Positions 25,303 to 34,222 of a stretch of 64,000 nucleotides of DNA are shown here, one piece after another. The DNA is from CAVRQM01 sp963756975 (lineage in GTDB: Bacteria > Pseudomonadota > Alphaproteobacteria > Acetobacterales > Acetobacteraceae), in NCBI GenBank assembly GCA_963756975.1, contig CAVWPS010000002.1, positions 2,170,001 through 2,234,000 of the forward strand, given 5' to 3'. The translations under genes and the position numbers were made by a program. The notes under the pieces were generated by a model that saw nothing but the letters and a program-made list of their open reading frames with translations, was not told the DNA's origin and ran no database searches. Positions within the stretch are counted from its first letter, which is position 1; each line of letters starts with the position of its first letter.

Positions 25303-25941
25303 ATGCGCATCGCAATCGTTCTGGGTCTGCTTCTGCCGCTCGCCGCGCACGCGCAGGATGCGACGGTCGAAGACAAGCTCCGCGACGCACTGCGGCACAG
25401 CACCGTCGATCTGCGGGCGCTGCAGGATTCGCAGGCGCAGCTGCAGGCGGACCGGGACGCCGCCGTGAAGCAGCGCGACACGCTGCAGGCGCAGCTGGCC
25501 GAGGCGCAGGCCAAGCTCGCGGCCCAGCCGAAGGTGCCCGAGGCCCCGCCGGTCGACCAGGACGCGATGAAGAAGCTGGCCGACCAAATCGACGCGCAAC
25601 GCCGCCAGATCGCCAGCCTGCAGGCGGCGAACGGGCGGTTGCAGGGGCAGCTCGGCGCGTCGCAGGCGGCGCTGGCGGCCAAGACCGCCGAGGCCAAGCA
25701 ACTCGACATCCAACTCCACGCCGCGCGGGACCGGGATACGACCGAGCATTCGGTCAACGCGCGGCTGGTGAAGGTCAGCACCGCCATCCTGCATTTGTAT
25801 GAGACACAGGATTTCCGGGCGCTGCTGGTGAAATCCTATGAGCCGCTGCTGGGGCTGTGGATGGTCAGGCGCGACAACATCGTCCAGGATTGGGACGACA
25901 AGATCGCCGCCGAAACCATTTACCCGGACCCGACCCATTGA
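25303..25941 (+). CDS. Secreted coiled-coil protein of unknown function
   Basis: This 212-residue protein is not recognised. It has a signal peptide (MRIAIVLGLLLPLAAHAQ), then heptad-like, Gln/Ala-rich helices from about residue 25 to 150 (AQLQADRDAAVKQRDTLQAQ), broken by a Pro-rich stretch near residue 85. This predicts a periplasmic coiled coil. The last 60 residues are less repetitive and include ILHLYETQDFRALLVK. It starts 3 bases after the porin stop, and its own stop is overlapped by the start of the parvulin gene. A scaffold or chaperone for the exported substrate is a reasonable inference from position only. Confidence 0.8.
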   Translation: MRIAIVLGLLLPLAAHAQDATVEDKLRDALRHSTVDLRALQDSQAQLQADRDAAVKQRDTLQAQLAEAQAKLAAQPKVPEAPPVDQDAMKKLADQIDAQRRQIASLQAANGRLQGQLGASQAALAAKTAEAKQLDIQLHAARDRDTTEHSVNARLVKVSTAILHLYETQDFRALLVKSYEPLLGLWMVRRDNIVQDWDDKIAAETIYPDPTH

Positions 25942-26837
25942 TCCGTCGACTGATCCTGGCCGCCTCCGCCGCGGCGCTCCTCTGCGGGCCAGCCTCCGCA
26001 CCCGCCCTCGCGCAGGACGATCCGGTCGTGGCGCAGCAGGGCGACGTGACGCTGACCGCCGGCGCCATCCGCGACATGGTCCGCTTCGCCGACCCGGCGC
26101 TGCGCCAGAAGCTCGATACGGATCCGGCGGCGCTCGGGCTGCTCGTGCGCGACCGGGTGCTGCAGCTTTCGGTGCTGGCGCGGGCGAAGGCGAGCAACTT
26201 CGATCAGCGGCCGGATGTCGCGTGGCGGGCCGATCGCGCGCGGGAGGCCGTCATCACCGACGCGTTCGTCGCCAGCGTGACGCAGCCCGACCCGTCGTAC
26301 CCGAGTGCCGCCGACGTGCAGTCCGCCTATGAGGCGAACAAGGCCAAGCTGGTCATCCCGCGCCAATACCGCCTCAGCCAGATTTTCGTCGCCGTCCCGG
26401 TGGACGCCGCGAAGTCCGCCGATGACGCCGCGCGCGCCAAGGCGGCCGACGCGCGCGCGCAGGCGGTTCGCGCCCGCGCCGATTTCGCCGCCATCGCGCG
26501 CAAGGCGTCCGAGGATTCCGCGACGGCCGCCAAGGGCGGCGACCTCGGCTGGCTGCGGGAGGATCAGTTGGTGCCGGCCGTGCGGAGCGTCGTCTCGGGC
26601 CTGTCCGAGGGGGCCGTGTCCGATCCGGTGCGCGCCGCCGATGGCTGGCACGTGCTCAAGCTCGACGGGACGCGGCCGGCCGGGCCGGTGCCGCTCGACA
26701 CGGTTCGCGACCGGTTGGCACAGGTGCTGCGCCAGCAAAAGCAGCAGGATCTGGCGCAGGCCTATTTGACCGATTTGCAGAAGGCCACGCCGTTGCGCAT
26801 CAACGAAATCGAGATCGGCAAGCTGCTCGTCAAATGA
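25938..26837 (+). CDS. Parvulin-type peptidylprolyl isomerase (PpiC/SurA-like)
   Basis: The likely start is a TTG at 25938 in a TTGA overlap with the previous gene; it opens a signal peptide (LIRRLILAASAAALLCGPAS). The 299-residue product has a helical N-terminal chaperone part, then a parvulin domain at about residues 135-240 with PRQYRLSQIFVA, SEDSATAAKGGDLGWL and VRAADGWHVLKLDGTRPA. Parvulins catalyse proline cis-trans isomerisation, and periplasmic members such as SurA escort outer-membrane proteins. In this operon it would help fold TpsB, the porin or an exported TpsA-like protein. Its stop overlaps the next ATG by 4 bases. Confidence 0.87.
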   Translation: MIRRLILAASAAALLCGPASAPALAQDDPVVAQQGDVTLTAGAIRDMVRFADPALRQKLDTDPAALGLLVRDRVLQLSVLARAKASNFDQRPDVAWRADRAREAVITDAFVASVTQPDPSYPSAADVQSAYEANKAKLVIPRQYRLSQIFVAVPVDAAKSADDAARAKAADARAQAVRARADFAAIARKASEDSATAAKGGDLGWLREDQLVPAVRSVVSGLSEGAVSDPVRAADGWHVLKLDGTRPAGPVPLDTVRDRLAQVLRQQKQQDLAQAYLTDLQKATPLRINEIEIGKLLVK

Positions 26838-27154
26838 TTCGCGTGCTGTCGCTGGTGGCCGCGATGCTTCTCTCACAGGCCGCGTGGGCCGACGGAACCT
26901 GCGTCGACGTCACCGCGAACGGCGCACGCTCCTATGGCTGCCTGAACGACAGCCTGTCCCACATGGCCGACCGGGCGCACGGCCCGGTGCCGTCCGGGAC
27001 GCTGAGTGCCACATCGCCCGCCAACGCCGTCGGCAGCTACAACGCCGCCGCCGCGGCCGAGCATCAGGCCGCGATCGCCTACCACCGGCAGCACCCGGGC
27101 CTGTCCGGTCCTCGCGGTGCCCCGCTGCTACTGCTGCAGCAAGCCCGCCACTAG
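26834..27154 (+). CDS. Small secreted protein of unknown function
   Basis: The product is 106 residues and not recognised. It has a signal peptide (MIRVLSLVAAMLLSQAAWAD) and two cysteines (GTCVDV and SYGCLND) that could form a disulfide. The C-terminal 30 residues (after AIAYHRQHPG) are low in complexity and may be altered by a frame error. It is the last gene of the secretion operon, coupled to the isomerase gene by an ATGA overlap. Its stop codon is shared, as CTAG, with the convergent choV gene. Confidence 0.65.
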   Translation: MIRVLSLVAAMLLSQAAWADGTCVDVTANGARSYGCLNDSLSHMADRAHGPVPSGTLSATSPANAVGSYNAAAAAEHQAAIAYHRQHPGLSGPRGAPLLLLQQARH

Positions 27155-28215
27155 CCGCCGGCGCGCAGGTCGCCGCGTTGCTGGCCGAGCGCCCGCATGA
27201 TTTCGGCCGGTCCGCACAGGCCGACCAGCGTCTCGCCGTCCATCAGCCGCACCGATGTGCCGCTGACATGGCACGCGCGCACGATGTCGCGTAGCGGGGC
27301 GGAGGACGGCAGCGACGGACCGTCATGGCTGGCGTCGCCGTTGACCGCGCGCATCACGCTGTCGCCGCGCAGCGCGTTCAGCGGGTTCATGTGGCTCACG
27401 AACGATGCCACGTAGTCGTTCGCCGGCCGCAGCACGATGTCCGCCGGGGTGCCGGTCTGCACGATCAACCCGTCCTCGAGGATGGTGATCGTGTTGCCGA
27501 GCTTGAGCGCCTCGTCGAGATCGTGGCTGACGAACACGATGGTCTTGCGGACCGTCGCCTGCAGCGCGAGCAGTTCGTCCTGCAACCGCGTGCGGATCAG
27601 CGGGTCGAGGGCCGAGAACGGCTCGTCCATCAGCAGGATGTCCGGGTCGGTCGCGAACGCGCGCGCGAGGCCGACGCGCTGCTGCATGCCGCCCGACAAT
27701 TCGCTCGCGTAGCGGTCGCCCCAATCGGTCAACCCGACCAGTGCCAATTTCTCGTCGACCATCCGCCGCCGCTCGGGCTTGGACGTGCCGCGCAGTTCGA
27801 GCCCGAGCCCCACGTTGTCGCGAACCGTCCGCCAGGGCAGCAGGCCGAATTGCTGGAACACCATCGCCACGCGTTCCGTGCGGAGGCGGCGCAGCGTGCG
27901 GCGGTCGCATGTCGCGACGTCGATCACTTCCTCGCCGTGCCGCACCCGCACGGCCCCGCGCGCGACCGGGTTGAGCCCGTTGGCGGCGCGCAGCAGCGTC
28001 GACTTGCCGGACCCGGACAGGCCCATCAGCACGGAGATGCTGCCCGCCGGAATATTGAGATTTGCGCCCGCGACGCCGACGATCGCACCGTTGCGGCGCG
28101 CGATCTCGGCCCGCCCGTGGCCCGCGTCGAGCAGGGCGAGCGTGTCGCGGATGCCGTTCCGCCCGCCGCCGAAGATGATGTCGACGTTTTCGAACGCGAT
28201 GGCCGGGGCGCTCAT
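27151..28215 (-). CDS. choV: Choline ABC transporter ATP-binding protein
   Basis: The ATG at 28215 overlaps the permease stop by 4 bases, giving 354 residues. Motifs are Walker A (GLSGSGKSTLLRA), Q-loop VFQQFGLLPW, signature ELSGGMQQRVGLARAF and Walker B LLMDEPFSALDPL. The extra N-terminal insert with RDTLALLDAGHGRAEI and a CBS-like C-terminal segment (RLMDGETLVGLCGPAEIMRAL) are typical of ChoV/ProV-type importers of quaternary amines. It would power choline import at the inner membrane. It sits in the choX-choW-choV operon next to the betBA choline oxidation genes, which supports choline over proline betaine as substrate. Confidence 0.92.
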   Translation of the reverse strand: MSAPAIAFENVDIIFGGGRNGIRDTLALLDAGHGRAEIARRNGAIVGVAGANLNIPAGSISVLMGLSGSGKSTLLRAANGLNPVARGAVRVRHGEEVIDVATCDRRTLRRLRTERVAMVFQQFGLLPWRTVRDNVGLGLELRGTSKPERRRMVDEKLALVGLTDWGDRYASELSGGMQQRVGLARAFATDPDILLMDEPFSALDPLIRTRLQDELLALQATVRKTIVFVSHDLDEALKLGNTITILEDGLIVQTGTPADIVLRPANDYVASFVSHMNPLNALRGDSVMRAVNGDASHDGPSLPSSAPLRDIVRACHVSGTSVRLMDGETLVGLCGPAEIMRALGQQRGDLRAGG

Positions 28216-29072
28216 CCGCGGCGCCGCTCGGCGGGACGGCTCACGCGGTCGAGCACGATCGCCAGCAGCACGATCGCGAACCCGGCTTCGAACCCGAGGT
28301 CGATCCGCACGGTGTTCAGCGCGCGCACCACCGGCACGCCGAGGCCGCCGGCGCCGACGAGTGCCGCGATCACCACCATCGACAGGCTCAGCATGATGCA
28401 TTGCGTGATGCCGGCCATGATCGCGCCGCGCGCGGACGGCAGCTCGACCTTCAGCAGCAACTGCCAGGGTGTGGCGCCGAACGCCTGTCCGGCCTCGATC
28501 AGCGGCCGGGGCACGGCTGAGATGCCGAGCTGCGTCAGCCGGATCGGGGCCGGCATCGCGAACACGACGGTGGAAATCAGGCCCGGCACGACGCCAAGGC
28601 CGAACAAAACGAGCGTCGGGATGAGGTAGACGAAGGTCGGCAGCGTCTGCATCAGGTCCAGCACCGGGCGCAGCGTCGCCGCGAGCCACGGCCGATGCGC
28701 GGCGGCGATGCCGATCGGGACGCCGATCGCGGCCGACACCAACGTCGCGAACAGCACCAGCGAGAGGGTTTCCAGCGTTTCGGACCAGTAGCCCTGGTTC
28801 ATGATGAACAGCAGGGCGGCGAACACGAACACCGCGACCGGGATCGAGCGTCGGAGCGCGTAGGCCCCGATCGCCAGCAGCAGCACCAGAAGCGGTCCGG
28901 GCACGCTGGCGAGCAGGTCGGTGAACCCGTCCACCACGTAGCGGATCGCGTCCGACAGCGCGTCGAACCCGGTCTGGCTATGCAGCTTGATCCAGTCGAC
29001 GAAATTGGACATGGCGTCGCCGACGGGCAGTTTGTGACCTGTGATCCAGTCTTCCAGCCCGTCGAGACCCAT
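28212..29072 (-). CDS. choW: Choline ABC transporter permease
   Basis: The product is 286 residues with an N-terminal amphipathic part (FVDWIKLHSQTGFDALSDAI) and about six transmembrane helices. The EAA-like loop is visible around EAGQAFGATPWQLLLKVELP. This matches ChoW/ProW permeases of the glycine betaine and choline family. It forms the membrane channel between ChoX and ChoV. It begins 12 bases after the choX stop and overlaps choV by 4 bases. Confidence 0.92.
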   Translation of the reverse strand: MGLDGLEDWITGHKLPVGDAMSNFVDWIKLHSQTGFDALSDAIRYVVDGFTDLLASVPGPLLVLLLAIGAYALRRSIPVAVFVFAALLFIMNQGYWSETLETLSLVLFATLVSAAIGVPIGIAAAHRPWLAATLRPVLDLMQTLPTFVYLIPTLVLFGLGVVPGLISTVVFAMPAPIRLTQLGISAVPRPLIEAGQAFGATPWQLLLKVELPSARGAIMAGITQCIMLSLSMVVIAALVGAGGLGVPVVRALNTVRIDLGFEAGFAIVLLAIVLDRVSRPAERRRG

Positions 29073-29084
29073 GCCCGTCGCCCC

Positions 29085-30027
29085 TTAACCGGCGGCCAGC
29101 TTCGCCTGGATGGCGGGCAAAGCGGGCTGCCCGTCGAACGTCGTCACACCGGCGAGCCACGGGGTCAGCACGTCCGGATGCGCCTTCAGCCAAGCCGCGA
29201 CGGCCTTGCCGGGGTCTTCCTTCTTGATGAGCACGTCGCCCATCATCGCGTCTTCTTCCGGCAGCGTGAACTTCATGTTGGTCAGCAACTTGCCGACATT
29301 CGGGCAGGCCGCGGTGTAGCCGGCGCGGACGTTGGTGAAGACGGTCGCGCCGCCGTAGTTCGGGCCGAACGTGTCGTCGCCGCCGGTCAGGTATTTCATC
29401 GGGAACTCGGCGTTCATCGGGTGCGGTTCCCAGCCGAGGAACACGATCGGCTGCTTCGCGCGAACCTTGCGGTCGACTTCGGCCAGCATGCCCTGTTCGC
29501 TGCTCTCGATCAGCTTGAACTTGCCGAGATCGAAACGGTCCGGCCTTGATCAGGCTGAGGACGTGGCCATTGCCGTCGTTGCCCGGCTCGATCCCGTAGA
29601 TCTTGTCGCCGAGCTGGTCGGCGATCTTGTGGATGTCGGCGAAGTCGTGGACGCCGGCATCGTAGGTGTAGGACGGGACGGCGAGGGTATACTTCGCACC
29701 CTCGAGGTTCGGGCCGACGACGTCGACCGACTTGTCGTCGACGAACGGCTTCTGGTCGCTCACCTGCGACGGCATCCAGTTGCCGAGGAACACGTCGATG
29801 TCCTTGTTTTTCATCGACGCGTAGGTGACCGGGACGGACAGGACGGTGATCTTCGGCTTATAGCCGATCAACTCCAGCACGTAGCTGGTGAGCGCGGTCG
29901 TGACGGTCACGTCGGTCCAGCCGATGTCGGAAAAGCGGACGGTGCGGCACGAAGCGGGATCGGACGCGAGTGCGACGCTCGGCATCAGGGCAGGTGCGAT
30001 GATCGCGGCGGCGAGCAAAAGACGCAT
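29085..30027 (-). CDS. choX: Choline-binding periplasmic protein (frameshifted in an A-run at 29533-29535)
   Basis: A signal peptide (LLLAAAIIAPALMPSVALA) precedes a substrate-binding fold with RFSDIGWTDVTVTTAL and MKNKDIDVFLGNWMPS, which closely resembles choline-binding ChoX. The C-terminal half, from FDLGKFKLIESSEQGMLA to GQPALPAIQAKLAAG, is in another frame. Removing one T from the TTT run on the coding strand (AAA at 29533-29535) rejoins them as 313 residues, the normal length. It captures choline in the periplasm for ChoWV. It is divergent from betB, so uptake and oxidation may share a control region. Confidence 0.9.
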
Positions 30028-30110
30028 GAAAGCAAGCTCCGATTGCGGCGGCGCTCCGGTTGTCGGGGCACCCTGATCCGGGCACAGTAGCGTTCCATCA
30101 CAAGGCTGTC
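30028..30110. promoter_or_regulatory. Short divergent region between choX and betB
   Basis: Only 83 bases separate the choX and betB start codons, so promoters for choline uptake and oxidation lie back to back and could be controlled by one regulator. No clear palindrome or -10 box is seen, and no betI repressor gene is in the window. Confidence 0.4.
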
Positions 30111-31559
30111 ATGTCCCTATCGCATATCTGTGGCGCTCGCGCCGAAGGCTCCGGTGCGGCGTTCGTAACGGTCAACCCCGCGACCGGCGAGACGCTGGCC
30201 GAGTTGCGCGCCGCCGATGCGGCGGATGTCGCGCGCGCGGTCGACGCGGCGACGGCGGCGCAGGCTATCTGGGCCGCGCGGACGGGTGCCGAGCGCGGCC
30301 GTGTCCTGACCAGGGCGGCGGCGATCCTGCGCTCGCGCAACGACGAACTGGCCGAGATCGAGACCCGGGACACCGGCAAACCGGTCAGCGAGACCCGCAT
30401 CGTCGATGTCGCCTCCGGGGCCGATTGCCTGGAATATTTCGGCGGTCTGGCGGCCGGGATGTCGGGCGAGCACGTCGATTTCGGGCCGGCGGCGTTCGGC
30501 TACACCCGTCGGGAGCCACTCGGCATCGTCGCCGGCATCGGCGCCTGGAACTACCCGTTGCAGATCGCGTGCTGGAAGGCGGCCCCCGCGCTCGCGTGCG
30601 GCAATGCGATGCTGTTCAAACCGGCCGAACTCACGCCGCTGACCGCCCCCCACCTGGCCGACGCGCTGATCGAGGCCGGGGCGCCGCCGGGCCTGTTCAG
30701 CATCCTGCAGGGCGATGCGACGACGGGGCGGCTGCTGACGCGCCATCCCGCGATCCGGAAAGTGTCGCTGACGGGCGAGGTCGGCACCGGGCGCCGGGTG
30801 ATGGCGGACGCGAGTGCGACGCTGAAATACGTGACGCTCGAATTGGGCGGCAAGTCGCCGCTGATCGTGTTCGACGACGCGCGGCTCGATAACGCGGTGT
30901 CCGGCGCGATGCTGGCCAACTTCTACTCGGCGGGCGAAGTCTGCTCGAACGGGACAAGGGTCTTCGTGCACCGGTCCGTGCACGCGGCGTTCGTCGAAAA
31001 GCTTCTGGTGCGAACGGCGAAGTTGCGCGTCGGCGATCCGCTCGATCCCGAGACGCAGATCGGGGCGCTGATTTCGGCCGCGCACATGGAAAAAGTGCTG
31101 GGCTACGTGGCGCGCGGCCGCAGCGAGGGCGCACGTCTCGCGATCGGCGGTGATCGCGTGACGGAAGGCGGCCTGGGGCGCGGGGCCTTCATATTCCCCG
31201 CCGTGTTCGATGCGTGCGGCGACGCGATGGCGATCGTGCGCGAGGAAATCTTCGGGCCGGTGATGACGATCCTGCCGTTCGACGACGAGGACGAGGTCGT
31301 GGCCCGCGCGAACGATACGGAGTTCGGGCTCGCCGCCGGCGTGTTCACCGAGAACATTTCCCGCGCGCACCGGGTCATCGCGCGGTTGCAGGCCGGGACG
31401 TGCTGGATCAACACCTACAACGTGACGCCGATCGAGCTGCCGTTCGGGGCGTTCAAGCAGTCCGGCATCGGCCGCGAAAACTCCCGCGCGGCGCTGGAAC
31501 ATTACAGCCAGCTGAAGAGCGTCTACGTGGCGCTGACGGACATCGATGCGCCGTACTGA
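30111..31559 (+). CDS. betB: Betaine aldehyde dehydrogenase
   Basis: The 482-residue product is an aldehyde dehydrogenase that oxidises betaine aldehyde to glycine betaine with NAD(P)+. The catalytic Glu lies in LELGGKSPLIVF and the catalytic Cys in SAGEVCSNGTRVFV, whose wording is typical of BetB. Cofactor and substrate blocks include GIGAWNYPLQIACWK and FGPVMTILPF. The start is ATG at 30111; the frame is open upstream but without family similarity. It overlaps betA by 14 bases and is divergent from choX. The pairing with choline uptake and choline dehydrogenase makes the function well supported. Confidence 0.95.
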   Translation: MSLSHICGARAEGSGAAFVTVNPATGETLAELRAADAADVARAVDAATAAQAIWAARTGAERGRVLTRAAAILRSRNDELAEIETRDTGKPVSETRIVDVASGADCLEYFGGLAAGMSGEHVDFGPAAFGYTRREPLGIVAGIGAWNYPLQIACWKAAPALACGNAMLFKPAELTPLTAPHLADALIEAGAPPGLFSILQGDATTGRLLTRHPAIRKVSLTGEVGTGRRVMADASATLKYVTLELGGKSPLIVFDDARLDNAVSGAMLANFYSAGEVCSNGTRVFVHRSVHAAFVEKLLVRTAKLRVGDPLDPETQIGALISAAHMEKVLGYVARGRSEGARLAIGGDRVTEGGLGRGAFIFPAVFDACGDAMAIVREEIFGPVMTILPFDDEDEVVARANDTEFGLAAGVFTENISRAHRVIARLQAGTCWINTYNVTPIELPFGAFKQSGIGRENSRAALEHYSQLKSVYVALTDIDAPY

Positions 31560-33190
31560 ACACAGCGCCGATTACGTCATCGTCGGCGCGGGCTCGGCCG
31601 GCTGCGTGCTGGCCGACCGGCTGAGTGCGTCCGGTGCGACCGTTCTGGTGCTGGAGTTCGGCGGCTCCGACCGCTCGCCGCTGATCCAGATGCCGAGCGC
31701 GCTGTCGATGCCGATGAACATGCCGAAATACGATTGGGGTTACAGGAGCGAGCCCGAGCCGCATCTCGGCGGACGGCGGATGCACACGCCGCGCGGCAAG
31801 GTGCTCGGCGGATCGTCGTCGATCAACGGCATGGTGTACGTGCGCGGCAACCCGCTCGATTTCGACCGTTGGGAGAGCGAAGGTGCGCGGGGCTGGGGGT
31901 ATCGCCACGTGCTGCCGTATTTCCGGCGGGCCGAGACGCGGGCGGAAGGCGGCGACGCGTATCGCGGCAGCGACGGACCGCTGCACACGCGGAGCGGTGC
32001 CATGAAAAACCCGCTGCACGCGGCGTGGCTGACCGCCGCGACCGAGGCGGGTTACGCGCTGACCGAGGATTACAACGGCGAGCGTCAGGAGGGGTTCGGG
32101 CGCATGGACATGACCGTGCGCGACGGCGTGCGGTGGAGTGCGGCCAACGCGTATCTGAAGCCCGCGATGAAGCGCGCCAATCTGCGCGTGCTGACACACG
32201 CGCGTGCAACCTCCGTCATGTTCGACGGCTCGCGCGCGACCGGCGTACGGTTCGTGCGGGACGGGACCGAGCAGGTCGCAACGGCTGCGCGTGAGACGAT
32301 CCTGTGCGGCGGGTCCATCAACTCGCCGCAGTTGCTGATGTTGTCCGGGATCGGGCCGGCCGAGCATTTGCGCTCGCACGGTATTCCGGTCGTTGCCGAC
32401 CGGCCCGGCGTCGGATCGAATTTGCAGGACCATCTGGAATTCTATTTCCAGCTGGAATGCCGCGAGCCGGTGACGCTGTTCTCGGTCATGCACCCGCTGG
32501 CCAAGGCTGCGATCGGCGCGCAGTGGGTTCTGACGCGCGGCGGGCTTGGGGCGACCAACCATTTCGAGAGTTGCGGCTTTATCCGCAGCGGGCCTGGACA
32601 TCCCGTATCCCGACATCCAGTATCACTTCCTGCCGCTCGCCGTGACGTACGACGGAAGTTCGCTGGCGCAGGGCCATGGGTTCCAGGCGCATGTCGGGCC
32701 GATGCGCTCGAAAAGCCGCGGCACGGTGCGGCTCCGCTCCGCCGATCCGGCCGCCGCACCGCAGCTGGTGTTCAACTATCTGAGCCACCCGGACGACTGG
32801 ACCGAGATGCGGGCCTGCGTACGGCTGACGCGAACCATCTTCTCGCAGCCGGCGTTCGATCGCTGGCGCGGGCGGGAAATTCAGCCGGGCGAGGCTGTCG
32901 TGTCGGATTCCGAGATCGACGCGTTCGTGGCCCGGAAGGTCGAGAGTGCGTATCACCCGTCCTGCACCTGCAAGATGGGCGATGCGGGCGACCCGATGGC
33001 GGTGGTGGATGCGGACACGCGCGTGATCGGCGTCGAGGGATTGCGGGTGTCCGACAGCTCGATCATGCCGTCGATCACGACGGGAAACCTGAACGCGCCG
33101 ACGATCATGATCGGCGAGAAATCGGCCGATCTGATTTTGGGCCGCGACGCGTTGCCGGCGTCCAACGCCCCCTACGCGCAGGCCGGCTAA
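31546..33190 (+). CDS. betA: Choline dehydrogenase (frameshifted near 32590)
   Basis: This FAD-dependent GMC oxidoreductase converts choline to betaine aldehyde, passing electrons to the membrane chain. The FAD motif is YVIVGAGSAGCVLADRL at the N-terminus; GMC signatures include GGSSSINGMVYVRGNPLDF and GGSINSPQLLMLSGIGPA; and the active-site part SCTCKMG with SDSSIMPSITTGNLNAP is near the end. After GFIRS the frame changes; skipping G at 32590 gives GLDIPYPDIQYHFLP, typical of BetA, and 547 residues. It starts inside betB and its stop overlaps that of gbcB by 4 bases. Confidence 0.93.
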
Positions 33191-34222
33191 CGATCGACGG
33201 CGATGTCGCTCGTCGGCGTGGAGCAGCAGGGCAGGAACAGCCCCGTGTCGATCTCGCGCTTACGGATGCCGCCCTGATGGTTCATGTCGACGGTGCCGGC
33301 GGTCAGCTTCGATTTGCAGGTGCCGCACAGCCCGTGCGTGCAGCCGGATTGCATCGCGATGCCCGGCCCGGCGGGCGGCGGCCAGCACCGTCGTCTGCGC
33401 ATCGCATTCGATCGTGACACCGCTGCGGGTGAACGCCACCTGCCAAGTCGAAGACCCCGTGGGGATGACCGGCTCGGGCGCGGTCAATGTCGAAAAGTCG
33501 AAACTCTCCTGACGGTAGCGGGCGGGCGCGTGACCGGCTTCGGCCAGCATCGCGCGGATCGCGGCCATGAACGGGGCCGGCCCGCAACACAGGACATCGC
33601 GTTCCATCAGGTCGGGTGCGATCAGCCGCAGCATCGGCAGCGACAGGCGGCCGACATAGCCGGGCCAGAACTCCGTCGTGCGTTCCACGACCAGGGTCGG
33701 ATGCAGCGTGCCGGCGCGAGCCATCAGCCGCAGCTCGTCGGCGAACACCACGTCGGCCGGCGTGCGGGCGCAGTGGACGAACGCGATGTCGTCCGCCGCC
33801 GCGAGATCGTGCGACGCGCGCGCCATCGACATCAGCGGCGTGATCCCGCTGCCGCCGCTGATGAACAGGTATTTCAGCCCGCGCGGATCGTCGGCGTTGG
33901 TGAAGTCGCCGAGCGGCCCGTGCGCGCGGATGCGCGACCCCGGCGACAGGTTCGCGTGCAGCCAGCCGGACACCGCACCGGCTTGCCGCTTGACGGTGAT
34001 GGAGACGCGATCCGGACGGGTCGGCGTCGACGACAGCGTGTAGCTGCGCTCGACTGTCGCACCGTCGATCACCGGCGCGAACGTCATGAACTGTCCGGGC
34101 TTGTAGACGAACCGGCGCGGCTCGGTCGCCGAAAAGACGAAGGTGCGGACGTCGTGCGTCTCGTCGCGAACGGCGACACAGACGAGCGTGTCGTCCGTCT
34201 CCGAATCCCAAGGGGCGATCAC
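33187..34222 (-). CDS. gbcB: Glycine betaine monooxygenase reductase subunit (frameshifted near 33361)
   Basis: The start is a GTG at 34222 within a GTGA overlap with gbcA. The protein has a ferredoxin-NADP reductase-type FAD domain (ERSYTLSSTPTRPD), an NAD domain (FISGGSGITPLMSM, DVLCCGPAPFM), and a C-terminal plant-type [2Fe-2S] domain (SGCTHGLCGTCKS with a later LPCCSTP). Skipping one base at 33361 joins the flavin and iron-sulfur parts; the result is 344 residues. It would pass electrons from NAD(P)H to the Rieske oxygenase GbcA, which demethylates glycine betaine to dimethylglycine and formaldehyde. Its stop is shared with convergent betA. Confidence 0.9.
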
